Below, piece by piece: positions 47,009 through 55,926 of a DNA stretch of 64,000 bases. The notes below the pieces were generated by a model. The model ran no database searches. It saw only the letters and a list, made by a program, of their open reading frames with translations, and was not told the DNA's origin. This stretch comes from Gillisella vitis (lineage in GTDB: Bacteria > Pseudomonadota > Alphaproteobacteria > Rhizobiales > Rhizobiaceae). The stretch spans positions 124,001-188,000 of the forward strand of contig NZ_LMVL02000003.1 in NCBI RefSeq assembly GCF_001541345.2. The letters are read 5' to 3'. Made by a program: the position numbers and the translations under genes. The first letter of the stretch is position 1. Each line of letters begins with the position of its first letter.

Positions 47009-47695
47009 ATGCCAATGGCGGAGAATGGTCTCGATAGCAGTTTGGGGGCGGCGATCTATTCGCCGCTGACCTTGAAGCTTTACGATCTTGTTGTGCTCGG
47101 TTTTTCCAACCGCTTCGCCTGGACCTGCCCGACTCGTACGGTGCTACTCCCGTTCTTCAAGGCCCATCTCAGCGACAATCACCTCGATGTCGGAGTTGGC
47201 ACGGGCTATTACCTTGCGCAGGCAGGTATCAGCCCGCATCAGAAGGTCAGCCTGCTCGACCTCAACCAGAACAGTTTGAAGGCGGCGGAGGCGCGCTTGG
47301 GCAGGTCTTTGGGCCGACCCTGCCGCACCTATGTCGGTGACGTGATGCGACCGCAGCCGCTGCCGTCGGATTGCCGTTTTTCGTCAATTTCGCTGTTTTA
47401 TCTCTATCACTGTCTGCCGGGCAGCATGGCTGAAAAGTCAGCGGCCATCGCCCATCTGTCGCCCTATCTTGAACCCGGCGGGGTAATCTACGGAGCGACA
47501 ATCCTCGGCGATAGCGCGGGGCACAACCAGTACGGACGAAGACTAATGTCGGTCTACAATGCCAAGGGTGTTTTCGGCAATCGCCACGACACGCAGGAGG
47601 GCCTTGCGGAGTCGCTCAGTGCGCATTTTCAAGATGTGGACGTCCGCCGTCATGGCCGGGTTGCTCTGTTTACCCTGCGTGTCCCGAAGGTGTGA
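47009..47695 (+). CDS. Class I SAM-dependent methyltransferase
   Basis: A 228-residue methyltransferase. The AdoMet loop is HLDVGVGTGYYLAQAG, with LDLNQNSLKAAEARL (acidic ribose contact) and YLEPGGVIYGATIL after it. It is of the ubiE/Methyltransf_11 type. Substrate unknown; proteins of this sort act on small molecules or lipids. AGGAG lies 4 nt before the ATG at 47009; ATGs at 46997 and 47015 are alternatives. It stands between gmk and the convergent rsmA and looks like an accessory insertion in an otherwise conserved block. Confidence 0.83.
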   Translation: MPMAENGLDSSLGAAIYSPLTLKLYDLVVLGFSNRFAWTCPTRTVLLPFFKAHLSDNHLDVGVGTGYYLAQAGISPHQKVSLLDLNQNSLKAAEARLGRSLGRPCRTYVGDVMRPQPLPSDCRFSSISLFYLYHCLPGSMAEKSAAIAHLSPYLEPGGVIYGATILGDSAGHNQYGRRLMSVYNAKGVFGNRHDTQEGLAESLSAHFQDVDVRRHGRVALFTLRVPKV

Positions 47696-47723
47696 TCGGC
47701 GCGCTTGCTTGATTGAGTAATGG

Positions 47724-48551
47724 CTACAGCAGATTGGCAATCCGGCAGAATTCCTCAACCGACAGGGTTTCGGCCCGACGCGACGGGTCGATCTCGGCGC
47801 GGTTCAGAAGCGCTTCACCGCCGAGCGGCTTCAGGCTGGCACGCAGCATCTTGCGTCGCTGGCCAAAGGCGGCCTGGGTCAATTTTTCTAGCTTGGCGAT
47901 CTCGCAGGGGATCGGGGCAGGGCGCGGCGTCAGATGCACCACTGTGGACGTTACTTTCGGCGGTGGTGTAAAGGCCTGTGGCGAGAGGTCGAACGCCATA
48001 TGGGCCTCAGCCCGCCAGCCGCAGAGTACACCGAGACGGCCATAATGGTCGTCGTCAGCTTCTGCCACGATTCGCTGGCCGACTTCCTTCTGGAACATCA
48101 GCGTCAACGAATCCCAGAAGGGCGGCCATTGGCGTGGCATCAGCCAGTTGATCAGCAATTGCGTGCCAACATTATAGGGCAGGTTTGCGACGATTTTCAC
48201 CGGACCGTCCGGGACCATGGCCTCAAAGTCAGTCTTCAGGGCATCGCCCTCGATCACCTCGAGGCGGCCCGGATAATGATCGGAAATCTCGGCCAGCGCC
48301 GGCAGGCAGCGGCTGTCGCGCTCTACGGCGATGACCTTCTTGGCGCCCAGCGCCAGTAAGGCCCGCGTCAGGCCGCCTGGGCCTGGGCCGACCTCAAACA
48401 CCGTCGCATTCGTCAGGTCACCAGCGGTGCGGGCGACTTTCTGGGTGATGTTGAGGTCCAGAAGAAAATTCTGACCGAGCGCTTTTTTCGCATCCAGCCC
48501 GTGGCGCTGAATAACGTCGCGCAGCGGCGGCAATCCGTCCAGAGCGGCCAT
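47724..48551 (-). CDS. rsmA: 16S rRNA (adenine1518/1519-N6)-dimethyltransferase
   Basis: A 275-residue KsgA/RsmA that dimethylates two adenines near the 3' end of 16S r[21 protein letters not shown] opens the protein. [16 protein letters not shown] binds AdoMet, and the catalytic motif IV is [12 protein letters not shown]. Its start shares one base with the pdxA stop (TGATG), so they are coupled. Resistance to kasugamycin follows loss of this enzyme in other bacteria. Confidence 0.96.
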   Translation of the reverse strand: MAALDGLPPLRDVIQRHGLDAKKALGQNFLLDLNITQKVARTAGDLTNATVFEVGPGPGGLTRALLALGAKKVIAVERDSRCLPALAEISDHYPGRLEVIEGDALKTDFEAMVPDGPVKIVANLPYNVGTQLLINWLMPRQWPPFWDSLTLMFQKEVGQRIVAEADDDHYGRLGVLCGWRAEAHMAFDLSPQAFTPPPKVTSTVVHLTPRPAPIPCEIAKLEKLTQAAFGQRRKMLRASLKPLGGEALLNRAEIDPSRRAETLSVEEFCRIANLL

Positions 48552-49591
48552 CAGACGGTCAATGCGTGGGTGAGGGCGGCCTTGCGGCTGATATCGACCG
48601 CCAGACGGAGCGCTGCGACCAGGCTGTTTTCACGGGCAATGCCCTGACCGGCGAGGCCGAATGCGGTGCCGTGGTCAGGCGAGGTGCGCACGAAGGGCAG
48701 GCCGAGCGTGACGTTGACTGAACCGTCGAAATCCAGAGTCTTGACCGGTATCAGCGCCTGATCGTGATACATGCAGACGGCGACATCGTAGCGGCTGCGC
48801 GCTTCCTCATGAAACATGGTGTCGGCAGGCAGCGGCCCGAAGGCGTCGATTCCTTCCGCGCGGAGGATTTTGAGCGCCGGGGCAATGATCTCGTCGTCTT
48901 CACGGCCCATCGCGCCGCCTTCGCCAGCATGCGGATTGAGCCCCGCAACGGCGAGCCGAGGTTCGGCAATTCCGAATTTATCGCGCAGGTCGGCATGGGT
49001 GATCCGGCAGGTGCGAATGATCAGGTCTTGGCTCAGCGCTGGCGCCACTGCGTTCAGCGGCACGTGGATTGTGACGGGAATTGCCCGCAATTGCGCTCCG
49101 GCCAGCATCATGACAGGCATGACCGGGCGGCCCGTGGCCTTTTCGGCAAGAGCGGCCAGAAACTCGGTATGACCGGGAAACCCAAATCCGCCTTCATAGA
49201 GCACGGATTTGGCGACGGGATTGGTCACGACCGCGCCAGCCTGGCCTTTCAGGCAAAGATCGACCGCCATTTCGATGGCGGCGATGGTTGAGCGTGCTGT
49301 TGCAACATGCGGCTCGCCAGCCACGACATCGATACCAACAGGGATCGGCAGAACCGGAAACGCGGTTTCGAAAACCGCAACCGCATCCTCTGCCCCGGTT
49401 TCCTTGAAGGGAATGTCCAGCCCCAGCAGTCTCGCACGGTTTTTCAGCACCGCAGGATCGCCCAGAAACAGGAATGGCGGCAGGTCGAGCGCCTTGCGCT
49501 TCGTCCATGCCACCAAGGCGATATCCGGGCCGATCCCCGCTGGATCGCCTTGAGTCAAGGCGAGGGGAAGACGCTGGCTGGTATCCGACAT
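48551..49591 (-). CDS. pdxA: 4-hydroxythreonine-4-phosphate dehydrogenase
   Basis: A 346-residue NAD-dependent enzyme of pyridoxal 5'-phosphate synthesis. [19 protein letters not shown] is the N-terminal signature. [13 protein letters not shown] and [10 protein letters not shown] carry metal-binding His, and [16 protein letters not shown] the third. The ATG at 49591 is preferred to one at 49603. It lies between surA-like and rsmA genes, as in many proteobacteria. Confidence 0.96.
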   Translation of the reverse strand: MSDTSQRLPLALTQGDPAGIGPDIALVAWTKRKALDLPPFLFLGDPAVLKNRARLLGLDIPFKETGAEDAVAVFETAFPVLPIPVGIDVVAGEPHVATARSTIAAIEMAVDLCLKGQAGAVVTNPVAKSVLYEGGFGFPGHTEFLAALAEKATGRPVMPVMMLAGAQLRAIPVTIHVPLNAVAPALSQDLIIRTCRITHADLRDKFGIAEPRLAVAGLNPHAGEGGAMGREDDEIIAPALKILRAEGIDAFGPLPADTMFHEEARSRYDVAVCMYHDQALIPVKTLDFDGSVNVTLGLPFVRTSPDHGTAFGLAGQGIARENSLVAALRLAVDISRKAALTHALTV

Positions 49592-49599
49592 GATGATGC

Positions 49600-50547
49600 T
49601 CAACGATTGATGATCTGGGCCTTGGAGCGCAGTTCGGTCAGGTATTTTTCGGAGTTCGGGTCGCCCTTGGACTTGTCTTCCTTGCCGATGTCTTCGGCCT
49701 TGAAAACCGCTTCGGCGGCCAGATCGTCGGAGACCTGTTTCTGTTCGCAGATCGCCAGATATTCAACCCCGCGTTCCGTAACGCGCGTACCCGTGGTGTT
49801 GCCGCTGGCGCCTTCGATCAAAGGCTTCCAGTCGTCAGGCAGTTCAGGCTTCATCACCCGGCCAAGGTCGCGGATCGATACGTCGAGATAGTTCTTGGCA
49901 AAATCCATGGCCTGGTCGCAGCCGGGGAATTTAGCGCGGGACGCGTCGGCCTCTGCCTTGCGCTTGGCGGTCAAGGTGGCGCGTTTGGCGACGGGAACAA
50001 CGAAAATAACCTGTTTCAGGGTGTATTCCGTCGTTACCGGCTTCTGCTTGTTTTCAAGCAGGCGGGTGACCATGTCTTGGGTACTCATCTTCGAGCGCGA
50101 CGCATAGCGGGCATTCACCAGTCGTGGCCAGCTCATCTGCACCGCAATATAGGCTTTGAAGTGCTCGACGCCGACGCCGGCCTTGTCAAGGATCTGGCCC
50201 ATCTGCTGCGTCGATAGCTTGTTGGAAGCGGCGAACCGCCCAAAAGCCTGATCGACATCCGTGGTGCTGACGGACATTCCAACCCGGGCGATTTCCTGGC
50301 GTTTCAGCTGCTCGTCGATCAATTCCTGACGGGCCTTCTTAGCGACGTCACCGGTCTCGTGGCGCAGTTTCAGGAAGGCGATCCGCCGCGCCAAATCGGT
50401 ATTGGTAATCGCGGTTTTATTGACGACCACAGCCACGCCCGTATCGGCCAGGGCTGGAGTGATCGCCGCTGGCGCAAAGCCTGTCACGCAAACCAAAGCC
50501 ACCGTTGCAACAACAGCGGCGCGCAAAGTTTTATTGTTCAAGGTCAT
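49600..50547 (-). CDS. SurA-like periplasmic chaperone (SurA N-terminal domain)
   Basis: A 315-residue secreted protein. The signal peptide covers about residues 1-35 ([20 protein letters not shown], then PALADTG). The SurA N-terminal domain follows: [18 protein letters not shown] and [17 protein letters not shown]. The C-terminal third ([17 protein letters not shown] segment) looks like a degenerate peptidyl-prolyl isomerase domain. It probably helps outer-membrane proteins such as LptD fold. GTG at 50550 and ATG at 50547 are adjacent; AAAGGA fits the ATG. It lies downstream of lptD after 551 bp of repeat-rich DNA. Confidence 0.85.
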   Translation of the reverse strand: MTLNNKTLRAAVVATVALVCVTGFAPAAITPALADTGVAVVVNKTAITNTDLARRIAFLKLRHETGDVAKKARQELIDEQLKRQEIARVGMSVSTTDVDQAFGRFAASNKLSTQQMGQILDKAGVGVEHFKAYIAVQMSWPRLVNARYASRSKMSTQDMVTRLLENKQKPVTTEYTLKQVIFVVPVAKRATLTAKRKAEADASRAKFPGCDQAMDFAKNYLDVSIRDLGRVMKPELPDDWKPLIEGASGNTTGTRVTERGVEYLAICEQKQVSDDLAAEAVFKAEDIGKEDKSKGDPNSEKYLTELRSKAQIINR

Positions 50548-50655
50548 CACCTGTCCTTTTCCCGTGTCGCAGCGATCGAATGGCGCGCGGCACCCTCTGA
50601 ATGATCGTGTTCAGGGCCTACCGTTAAAAACACGCATGTTTTCGCCCGGTAAACT

Positions 50656-50705
50656 CTGCTGCATAATTTCTTAAATCGGCATTGATTCAAAGAATTATGC
50701 AGCAG
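50656..50705. repeat. Dispersed palindrome (TGCATAATT / AATTATGCA type), copy 2
   Basis: CTGCTGCATAATT (50656-50668) and AATTATGCAGCAG (50693-50705) are perfect 13-bp inverted arms. The interior TTAAATCGG / TTGATTCAA continues the symmetry. The same layout is found at 15273-15323, and one arm-like fragment at 964-989. Confidence 0.75.
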
Positions 50706-50856
50706 TCACAGCATATTGGAGAATTCCCGCTTCCAAGTGAATCGTAGAATGCTCCGTTTTTACTTCCAGGCATTTTCACCACAAAGCCGCACCGCACTTT
50801 TGCTGAAAATGCTTTATTACAGGATCGATTGCACAAACCCTGCGGCGAAACAATGG

Positions 50857-50913
50857 CTTTTCCATAAGAAACGGCGCTTCAACCAACGGTGCAACATCGT
50901 TTCTTATGAAAAG
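50857..50913. repeat. Long hairpin in the lptD-surA gap
   Basis: CTTTTCCATAAGAAACG (50857-50873) pairs with CGTTTCTTATGAAAAG (50898-50913) with a single bulged C. The loop is 24 nt. Function unknown; it may be part of the repeat mosaic or a small RNA structure. Confidence 0.65.
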
Positions 50914-51048
50914 TCATCTGTTCTACGGCTTCAGACCGAAAAGCGGAAACCGGATTTCGAAAAATCCGATACGAAAATAAAACCATAGCATCAAGCCGAT
51001 TCCAGTTTCCGCACGATGCTATTGATATTTTGGATGAATAGGAGTGTC

Positions 51049-51081
51049 AGCCCGCTGCTCTCCAGGGGAAAACAGCGGGCT
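51049..51081 (-). terminator. Candidate terminator hairpin after lptD
   Basis: AGCCCGCTG (51049-51057) pairs with CAGCGGGCT (51073-51081), 18 bp beyond the lptD stop. The loop on the minus strand is TTTTCCCCTGGAGAG. There is no T-run after the stem, so termination would be weak. Confidence 0.5.
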
Positions 51082-51098
51082 TCGAAAGGCGAGACAGA

Positions 51099-53432
51099 TC
51101 AATTGAACCCGGTGACGTCGGTATCGCCGACTTTGACATCGCCCAGTGTGCGGAATGTCAGTCGGGCGCCGATGGACCAGTCATTGGCGGATTCGTCGTC
51201 GTCCTTGTTCTTGTAGACGATGGAGAAGATCGTGCAATCGTCGGCATAGGACACGCCGATGCCATAGCGGTTGACGTTGTCCTTCTTCACATCCCAGGTA
51301 ACCGAACCGAAGACCGACCAGAAATCGCCAATCTTGACCGAGCTGGCGTTCTGTATCTCTTCGCGGTCGTAATCATAGAAGTAATTGGGCTGTGCCGCGA
51401 TCTGGGTGTAGATGAAATTCGTTTGCAGCCGGTCATTGTGATAACCAATGGCCGAATCTGTCCGTTTGACCTCGAAGGTCTTTTCATCAAACCGCGCATT
51501 GACCGAGGTGGAAATGCCGTAGGGCGTATCCAGCCCGACCATGCCGACATAATCGGACACTGCGGTTTCCAGACCCGATTCGTTTCCTGCCGCGACCAGG
51601 TCGGAGGAGGCAAAGGAGTTCTTGCCGGCCAGTTGATAGGACTGCCCGAAGATACTGCGCAATGTATAGCCACTGTCGAACGAGCCGGTGTAGCGCACGC
51701 CGACATTGGCGCGTGTGCCGCCTTCGACTCGGTCATAGCCGGAGAACTTGTCGCGCTCGAACAGGTTGCTGGCGTCAAAGACGAAGCTTTGTGCGTCTTC
51801 ATTCGGAAGCCTGCCAGCCTGTTGCTCGTCGGGCCGCACGAAGATCTGAGCAATCGGCTCGATAACGTGAGTGCTGCCGGGCGCGCTGATCAGCCACGGA
51901 TAGCGAACCTCAAGCCCTGCCGTTACCATCGAACGGGTCACGCCAGCAGCGTCGTTATAGTTGCCGGAATAGCTTGTCCCTGGCGAATCCATGTTATTGC
52001 CAAAGGCATCGCCACGCGCAGCAAGGATCGGTGTCAGCAAAACGCCTTCCGGTGTGTCGAAGGTGCGTTTCCATTCCAATTCACCGGTCAGACGGGTCGT
52101 ATTGCCCTTCAGCCCGCTGAAGCGTTGCGTGCCATTGTTCAGGTTTAGAATATCGCTGTTATAGCGTGTCAGAGCCGTGAAGTTGATGGTTGCCGACAAT
52201 TCCCCGCCCATGAACGGTTCCGGCGCATAATAGCTGTAGTCGATGGTCGGGGTGACAATCGGCTGTTTGCGCTCGGCGACATCCTTACTGTCGGCATCCT
52301 GGATGTCGAAGTAATAGGCGTGCATGTCGAAGGAATTGCGATCCCCAAGGCCGGTCAGATAGACCTGATTGGTGTGGGTTTTCTGGTTGAAACCCTCCAG
52401 ATCGTAGGTGCGGGCGAAGTTGTTGTCGCTCTCCAACATCACATCCCAGCCGAAGCTCCAGTTTGGATTGATGTCGAATTTGCCGGTCGAGCCGACCATT
52501 CCCCGGAAGGTCTTCTCGGCATCCGTGGTGCCACTGTCGAACTTGCCTGGATTCAACTGATCGATGCCGGCGATTCGCAAGGTCGCCAATCCATCCTCGA
52601 ACTGATGGCGCACTTCTGCATCGAGCAGCACGCCCTGGCTGGTAAAGCCACCCAGTTTGATCGTGGCGTCTGTCTGTGGAGAAATGGCCCAGTAATAGGG
52701 AACAATGACCCCGAACCCGAGTTTTTGAGTCGTGCTGAATTCGGGAAACAGGAAACCCGACTTGCGCTTGACGGTATTGTCGGGAACCTCGATTGACGGG
52801 ATCAGCGCAATCGATTTGCCGAAAAGCTGGAAGCGAGCATTTTCAAGACGGATAGTATGGGTCTTGCCATTCTGGATGACCCGTTCCGCCTTGATCTGCC
52901 AGAAAGGCGCACGTCCCTGTTCTGCGCAGGGCAGACAGGCAGTGTAGACACCCTTATAGAGGATCATCTGGTCGCCATTGACCCGCTCGCCCTTCTGGGC
53001 GGCAATACGGGTATTGTCAGTGGTTTCCACCCGCAGGCTATTGACGAAGCCGTTGGCGAAATCATCGGTGACGTCCATCTTGTCGGCATAGATGCGGTTA
53101 CCATCAGGCTCTATCAGTTCGATATTGCCATAGGCCATCATCCGACCGGTCTTCTGGTCGTATTCGACGCGCTTGGATACCATCTGGTAACCGGCGTAAT
53201 TGATCTGGACGCCGCCGACCGCAGTCACCTTCTGGGCGTCCTTGTTATATATCATTTCATTCGCTGCGAGCATGAGCTTCGCATCGGCGGGAATTTTCGG
53301 TGACACCAAACCATTGCTGGTGGCAGTCTGTGCATATGAAAAAGGCACAGGAACGAGGGTCGCACTCAAGGCGACACCTGCCAGCAGGGCTGTGAAAAGC
53401 CGTTTTATATTTCCGCGGTCAATTGCCGCCAC
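51099..53432 (-). CDS. lptD: LPS-assembly protein LptD
   Basis: A 777-residue outer-membrane protein that inserts LPS into the outer leaflet. A signal peptide covers about residues 1-35 (LFTALLAGVALSATLVPVPF, then SYAQ). The OstA-type N-terminal domain has MLAANEMIYNKDAQKVTAVG and GNIELIEPDGNRIYADK. The rest is a long beta-barrel ending DVKVGDTDVTGFN. The start is GTG at 53432, sharing one base with the lptG stop (TAGTG), with AGGAGG 7 nt upstream, so it is coupled to lptG. Confidence 0.95.
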   Translation of the reverse strand: MAAIDRGNIKRLFTALLAGVALSATLVPVPFSYAQTATSNGLVSPKIPADAKLMLAANEMIYNKDAQKVTAVGGVQINYAGYQMVSKRVEYDQKTGRMMAYGNIELIEPDGNRIYADKMDVTDDFANGFVNSLRVETTDNTRIAAQKGERVNGDQMILYKGVYTACLPCAEQGRAPFWQIKAERVIQNGKTHTIRLENARFQLFGKSIALIPSIEVPDNTVKRKSGFLFPEFSTTQKLGFGVIVPYYWAISPQTDATIKLGGFTSQGVLLDAEVRHQFEDGLATLRIAGIDQLNPGKFDSGTTDAEKTFRGMVGSTGKFDINPNWSFGWDVMLESDNNFARTYDLEGFNQKTHTNQVYLTGLGDRNSFDMHAYYFDIQDADSKDVAERKQPIVTPTIDYSYYAPEPFMGGELSATINFTALTRYNSDILNLNNGTQRFSGLKGNTTRLTGELEWKRTFDTPEGVLLTPILAARGDAFGNNMDSPGTSYSGNYNDAAGVTRSMVTAGLEVRYPWLISAPGSTHVIEPIAQIFVRPDEQQAGRLPNEDAQSFVFDASNLFERDKFSGYDRVEGGTRANVGVRYTGSFDSGYTLRSIFGQSYQLAGKNSFASSDLVAAGNESGLETAVSDYVGMVGLDTPYGISTSVNARFDEKTFEVKRTDSAIGYHNDRLQTNFIYTQIAAQPNYFYDYDREEIQNASSVKIGDFWSVFGSVTWDVKKDNVNRYGIGVSYADDCTIFSIVYKNKDDDESANDWSIGARLTFRTLGDVKVGDTDVTGFN

Positions 53433-54520
53433 TAACCATCCTCCTGATGAAGCAGGATCGTCGCCCCGAGCGCTGTCGCAACGATGACAGGAACCCAGGT
53501 CGCAACGAACGGAGGCACAACGCCACTGCTTCCGAACGCCTTCACGAGCACTGTCGCCACATAAAGCACGAAGCCCGAAATGATTCCACCCAGAATCACG
53601 GAACGTGACTGGTTGAACCGGCTGAATTTGAGAGAAACAGTTGCAGCAATCAGAGTCATCGCAACGAAAAGGAAGGGAGTGGAGAGCAGCGTATGAAACT
53701 GCGTTTCCAAATTCTTCGTTGAGACGCCATAGGATTTGGCAACTGCGATTTTCTGAGAAAGTTCATAAAAAGCAACAGTATCCGGCTGTGCGAGACGCTC
53801 CTGTACAAATTCCTGTTTCAAATTGGTGCTAACTTGTGCCGAGGACTCGCGCCTGGGCGTTTCGCCAGGCTTGGTCTCGACGACATCCTTAAGCAACCAG
53901 TAACCATCTTGCAACTTCGCTGTGCGTGCATCCTGACGGGAGGTGATTCGACCCTGTCCATCGAAGTGGATAAACACCGCCTGCATCAGCAACGTACCGT
54001 CTTCCAGAACCGAGGTCGCGCCGATGATAGTGTCTTCCTTGCCGGTAATCTGGCGCATCCATGGCACGGAGTTCTTGTTATTGCTGGCCTTGCCTGGGTC
54101 GCTGTATTCGGCTTCCAGTGTCGCGGCCTGTTTCTGCCCGAGAGCGGCAAGCGGATTGATGAGCAGGGATGTGGCGCAGCCGAGCAGGAAAGCGCCCAGC
54201 AGGAAGGGGAACATGAACTGCCAGACCGAAATCCCTGCGGCACGCGCAATCACCAATTCGGAGCGCCTGTTGAGGGTGATCAGGGTGACCATTCCGGAAA
54301 ACAGCGCGATGAAGGGTACGGTCTGCTGTAGCAGCAGCGGCAGGCGCATCAGCGTCAGCAGGAAGACGCCGAACAGTGAGGATTGCTCATTGTCGGAGAA
54401 CCGGCCGCTGACTTCGCTGAAGTCGATCAGGAAAATGATTGCCGCGACGCCGATCACGAACCAGAAGACGGTGATCGCATAGCGCTTGAGAAAATAGCGG
54501 CTGAGCGTGTTGAGCATCAT
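53432..54520 (-). CDS. lptG: LPS export ABC transporter permease LptG
   Basis: A 362-residue inner-membrane component of the LptB2FG transporter that lifts LPS from the membrane to LptC. Six membrane segments flank a periplasmic jellyroll of about 170 residues. TLSRYFLKRYAITVFWFVIG opens it, and LNRRSELVIARAAGISVWQF is the conserved coupling-helix region. Two ATGs lie in tandem; the first (54520) has GGAGG 6 nt upstream. It overlaps lptF by 4 bp. Confidence 0.95.
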   Translation of the reverse strand: MMLNTLSRYFLKRYAITVFWFVIGVAAIIFLIDFSEVSGRFSDNEQSSLFGVFLLTLMRLPLLLQQTVPFIALFSGMVTLITLNRRSELVIARAAGISVWQFMFPFLLGAFLLGCATSLLINPLAALGQKQAATLEAEYSDPGKASNNKNSVPWMRQITGKEDTIIGATSVLEDGTLLMQAVFIHFDGQGRITSRQDARTAKLQDGYWLLKDVVETKPGETPRRESSAQVSTNLKQEFVQERLAQPDTVAFYELSQKIAVAKSYGVSTKNLETQFHTLLSTPFLFVAMTLIAATVSLKFSRFNQSRSVILGGIISGFVLYVATVLVKAFGSSGVVPPFVATWVPVIVATALGATILLHQEDG

Positions 54521-55701
54521 GCGCTGCCTCCATTGTCCTGGCCGTTGGCGCTATTGGAGGTAAATCGCCGCTGGAAGGCCAGCCGTGTCGTGTCGATCAC
54601 GCGGCGCAGGGGAGCAGGCAATTGCGATTTCTTCTGGCGCATCAGCATCAGGGTGGCAATCGCCGCAGTGGCGAGCGGTGTCGCATACATCAGAACGATG
54701 AAAGCCGCATTCGATTCGGACTTGTTGGCGGCATAGAAGGTCAGCCAGCGCAGGATCAGCGCGATGGTCAACGCCGCGACCATGGGATGCAGCCGCGCCT
54801 CTCTGTGGGAGCGCGCATCGCCGGCGATGGCCAGCGACATCAACGCGAAGGCAAAGGGCAGCAGCCATTCCGTCATGCGCTTGTGCAGCTCCGCCCGGTA
54901 TTCGCCCGGGTGATCCTTGTAATCGTCGTCGTTTGTATCCGGATTGAGCAGGAAGCCCAGGCTGCGGTCGCTTGGCCGCATTTTGGCCTTGCCCCGGGTT
55001 TCCGTCAGGTCGGACAGGTCGAAAGCATAGGAATCGAAGCGAACGATCGAAACCGTGCCGCCCGGTGCTTTGCGCTGGACCTCGCCGTCATGCATGATCA
55101 GGGCGGTCCCCGTCTCATCCACCGCGCCTTCGCGGGCATAATAGATCAGCGAATAGGCCGGATCGCGGTAATCGGCGACGAACAGCCCCTTCAGGACACG
55201 CCCGGCCAGCCGCTGGGAAATCTGCACATAGAGACCGTCTTCCACCTTGCGGAAGGTTTTTTCCTCGATCACCGTTGACAGAAGGTCTGCATAGGCATTG
55301 GCGATCATCTGGCGTGCGGCAACCTTCACCTTCGGCTGCACTTCATTGGTGATAACAAGCGTGATGACGCTGATGGCCAGCGCAAACAGCAGGATCGGCC
55401 GGAGAATGACCGCACGCGATGCACCGGCGGCGTCAATGACGGCCAGTTCGGAATCGTTGTTCATCGCCGTCAGGCTCTGGGTAATGCCAATAACCAGCGC
55501 GAACGGCATGACGATGGGAATGATGGTGGGCAGAATCAACGTTGCCAGCGTGGCGAAGGAGCCGACCGACTGTCCGGTATCCGTCACAAGATTGATGCGT
55601 GCCAGGACCTGCGTTGTCCAGATGATCGCCAGCACGGGCAGAAGTGCCGTCAGGAACATCTGCGCGACACGCCGCAATATATAGGACTCAAGAAGCTTCA
55701 T
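54517..55701 (-). CDS. lptF: LPS export ABC transporter permease LptF
   Basis: A 394-residue partner of LptG. MKLLESYILRRVAQMFLTAL starts the protein, and MNNDSELAVIDAAGASRAVI is the coupling-helix region. A periplasmic domain lies between membrane helices 3 and 4. The ATG at 55701 has AGGA 6 nt upstream. First of the lptF-lptG-lptD set; stop and next start overlap by ATGA. The ATPase LptB is not encoded nearby. Confidence 0.95.
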   Translation of the reverse strand: MKLLESYILRRVAQMFLTALLPVLAIIWTTQVLARINLVTDTGQSVGSFATLATLILPTIIPIVMPFALVIGITQSLTAMNNDSELAVIDAAGASRAVILRPILLFALAISVITLVITNEVQPKVKVAARQMIANAYADLLSTVIEEKTFRKVEDGLYVQISQRLAGRVLKGLFVADYRDPAYSLIYYAREGAVDETGTALIMHDGEVQRKAPGGTVSIVRFDSYAFDLSDLTETRGKAKMRPSDRSLGFLLNPDTNDDDYKDHPGEYRAELHKRMTEWLLPFAFALMSLAIAGDARSHREARLHPMVAALTIALILRWLTFYAANKSESNAAFIVLMYATPLATAAIATLMLMRQKKSQLPAPLRRVIDTTRLAFQRRFTSNSANGQDNGGSA

Positions 55702-55840
55702 GCCGGATCCTGCCAATAGCGCCTATTTGCCCATCGTCAGGGCAAAACACAAGAGCCGATGCTTCAATCACCTGTGCAGGACTTTTTAATGGTGCTTCTT
55801 GGCAACAGGCATATGTATGTGCCTTGTTTGCGGTTTGTCA

Positions 55841-55868
55841 GGGAAAAGTAGAATTCGGTTTTCCCGAA
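55841..55868. repeat. Dispersed 28-bp GGGAAAA / TTTTCCC element, copy 2
   Basis: GGGAAAAG, an 8-bp variable centre (TAGAATTC), then GGTTTTCCCGAA. The copy at 43774-43801 has the same arms and spacing with a different centre (CGCAAATT). A half copy TTCGGGAAAAC occurs at 37521-37531. It lies between the PAP2 gene and lptF. Confidence 0.7.
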
Positions 55869-55926
55869 GAGACGACGCAACAACAGAATTGAGAGTCTCT
55901 CTGGTTCAATAGGAACCTGACAGACT

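Larger units (their letters stand above)
50548..51098. other. Repeat-rich intergenic region between lptD and the surA-like gene
   Basis: The 551 bp hold no convincing gene. They contain the palindrome at 50656-50705, a long hairpin at 50857-50913, a further inverted repeat in which ATAGCATC (50984-50991) pairs with GATGCTAT (51014-51021), and a stem near the lptD stop. The stretch GACCGAAAAGCGGAAACCGG (50933-50952) resembles an interspersed sequence I recall from many Agrobacterium intergenic regions. It looks like an intergenic mosaic of rhizobial repeats. The promoter of the surA-like gene should lie at its left end. Confidence 0.6.

Noticed and set aside
50716..50988. A 90-residue plus-strand frame in the lptD-surA gap
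   Set aside because: It runs through several inverted repeats and has no convincing ribosome binding site; basic, low-information sequence.
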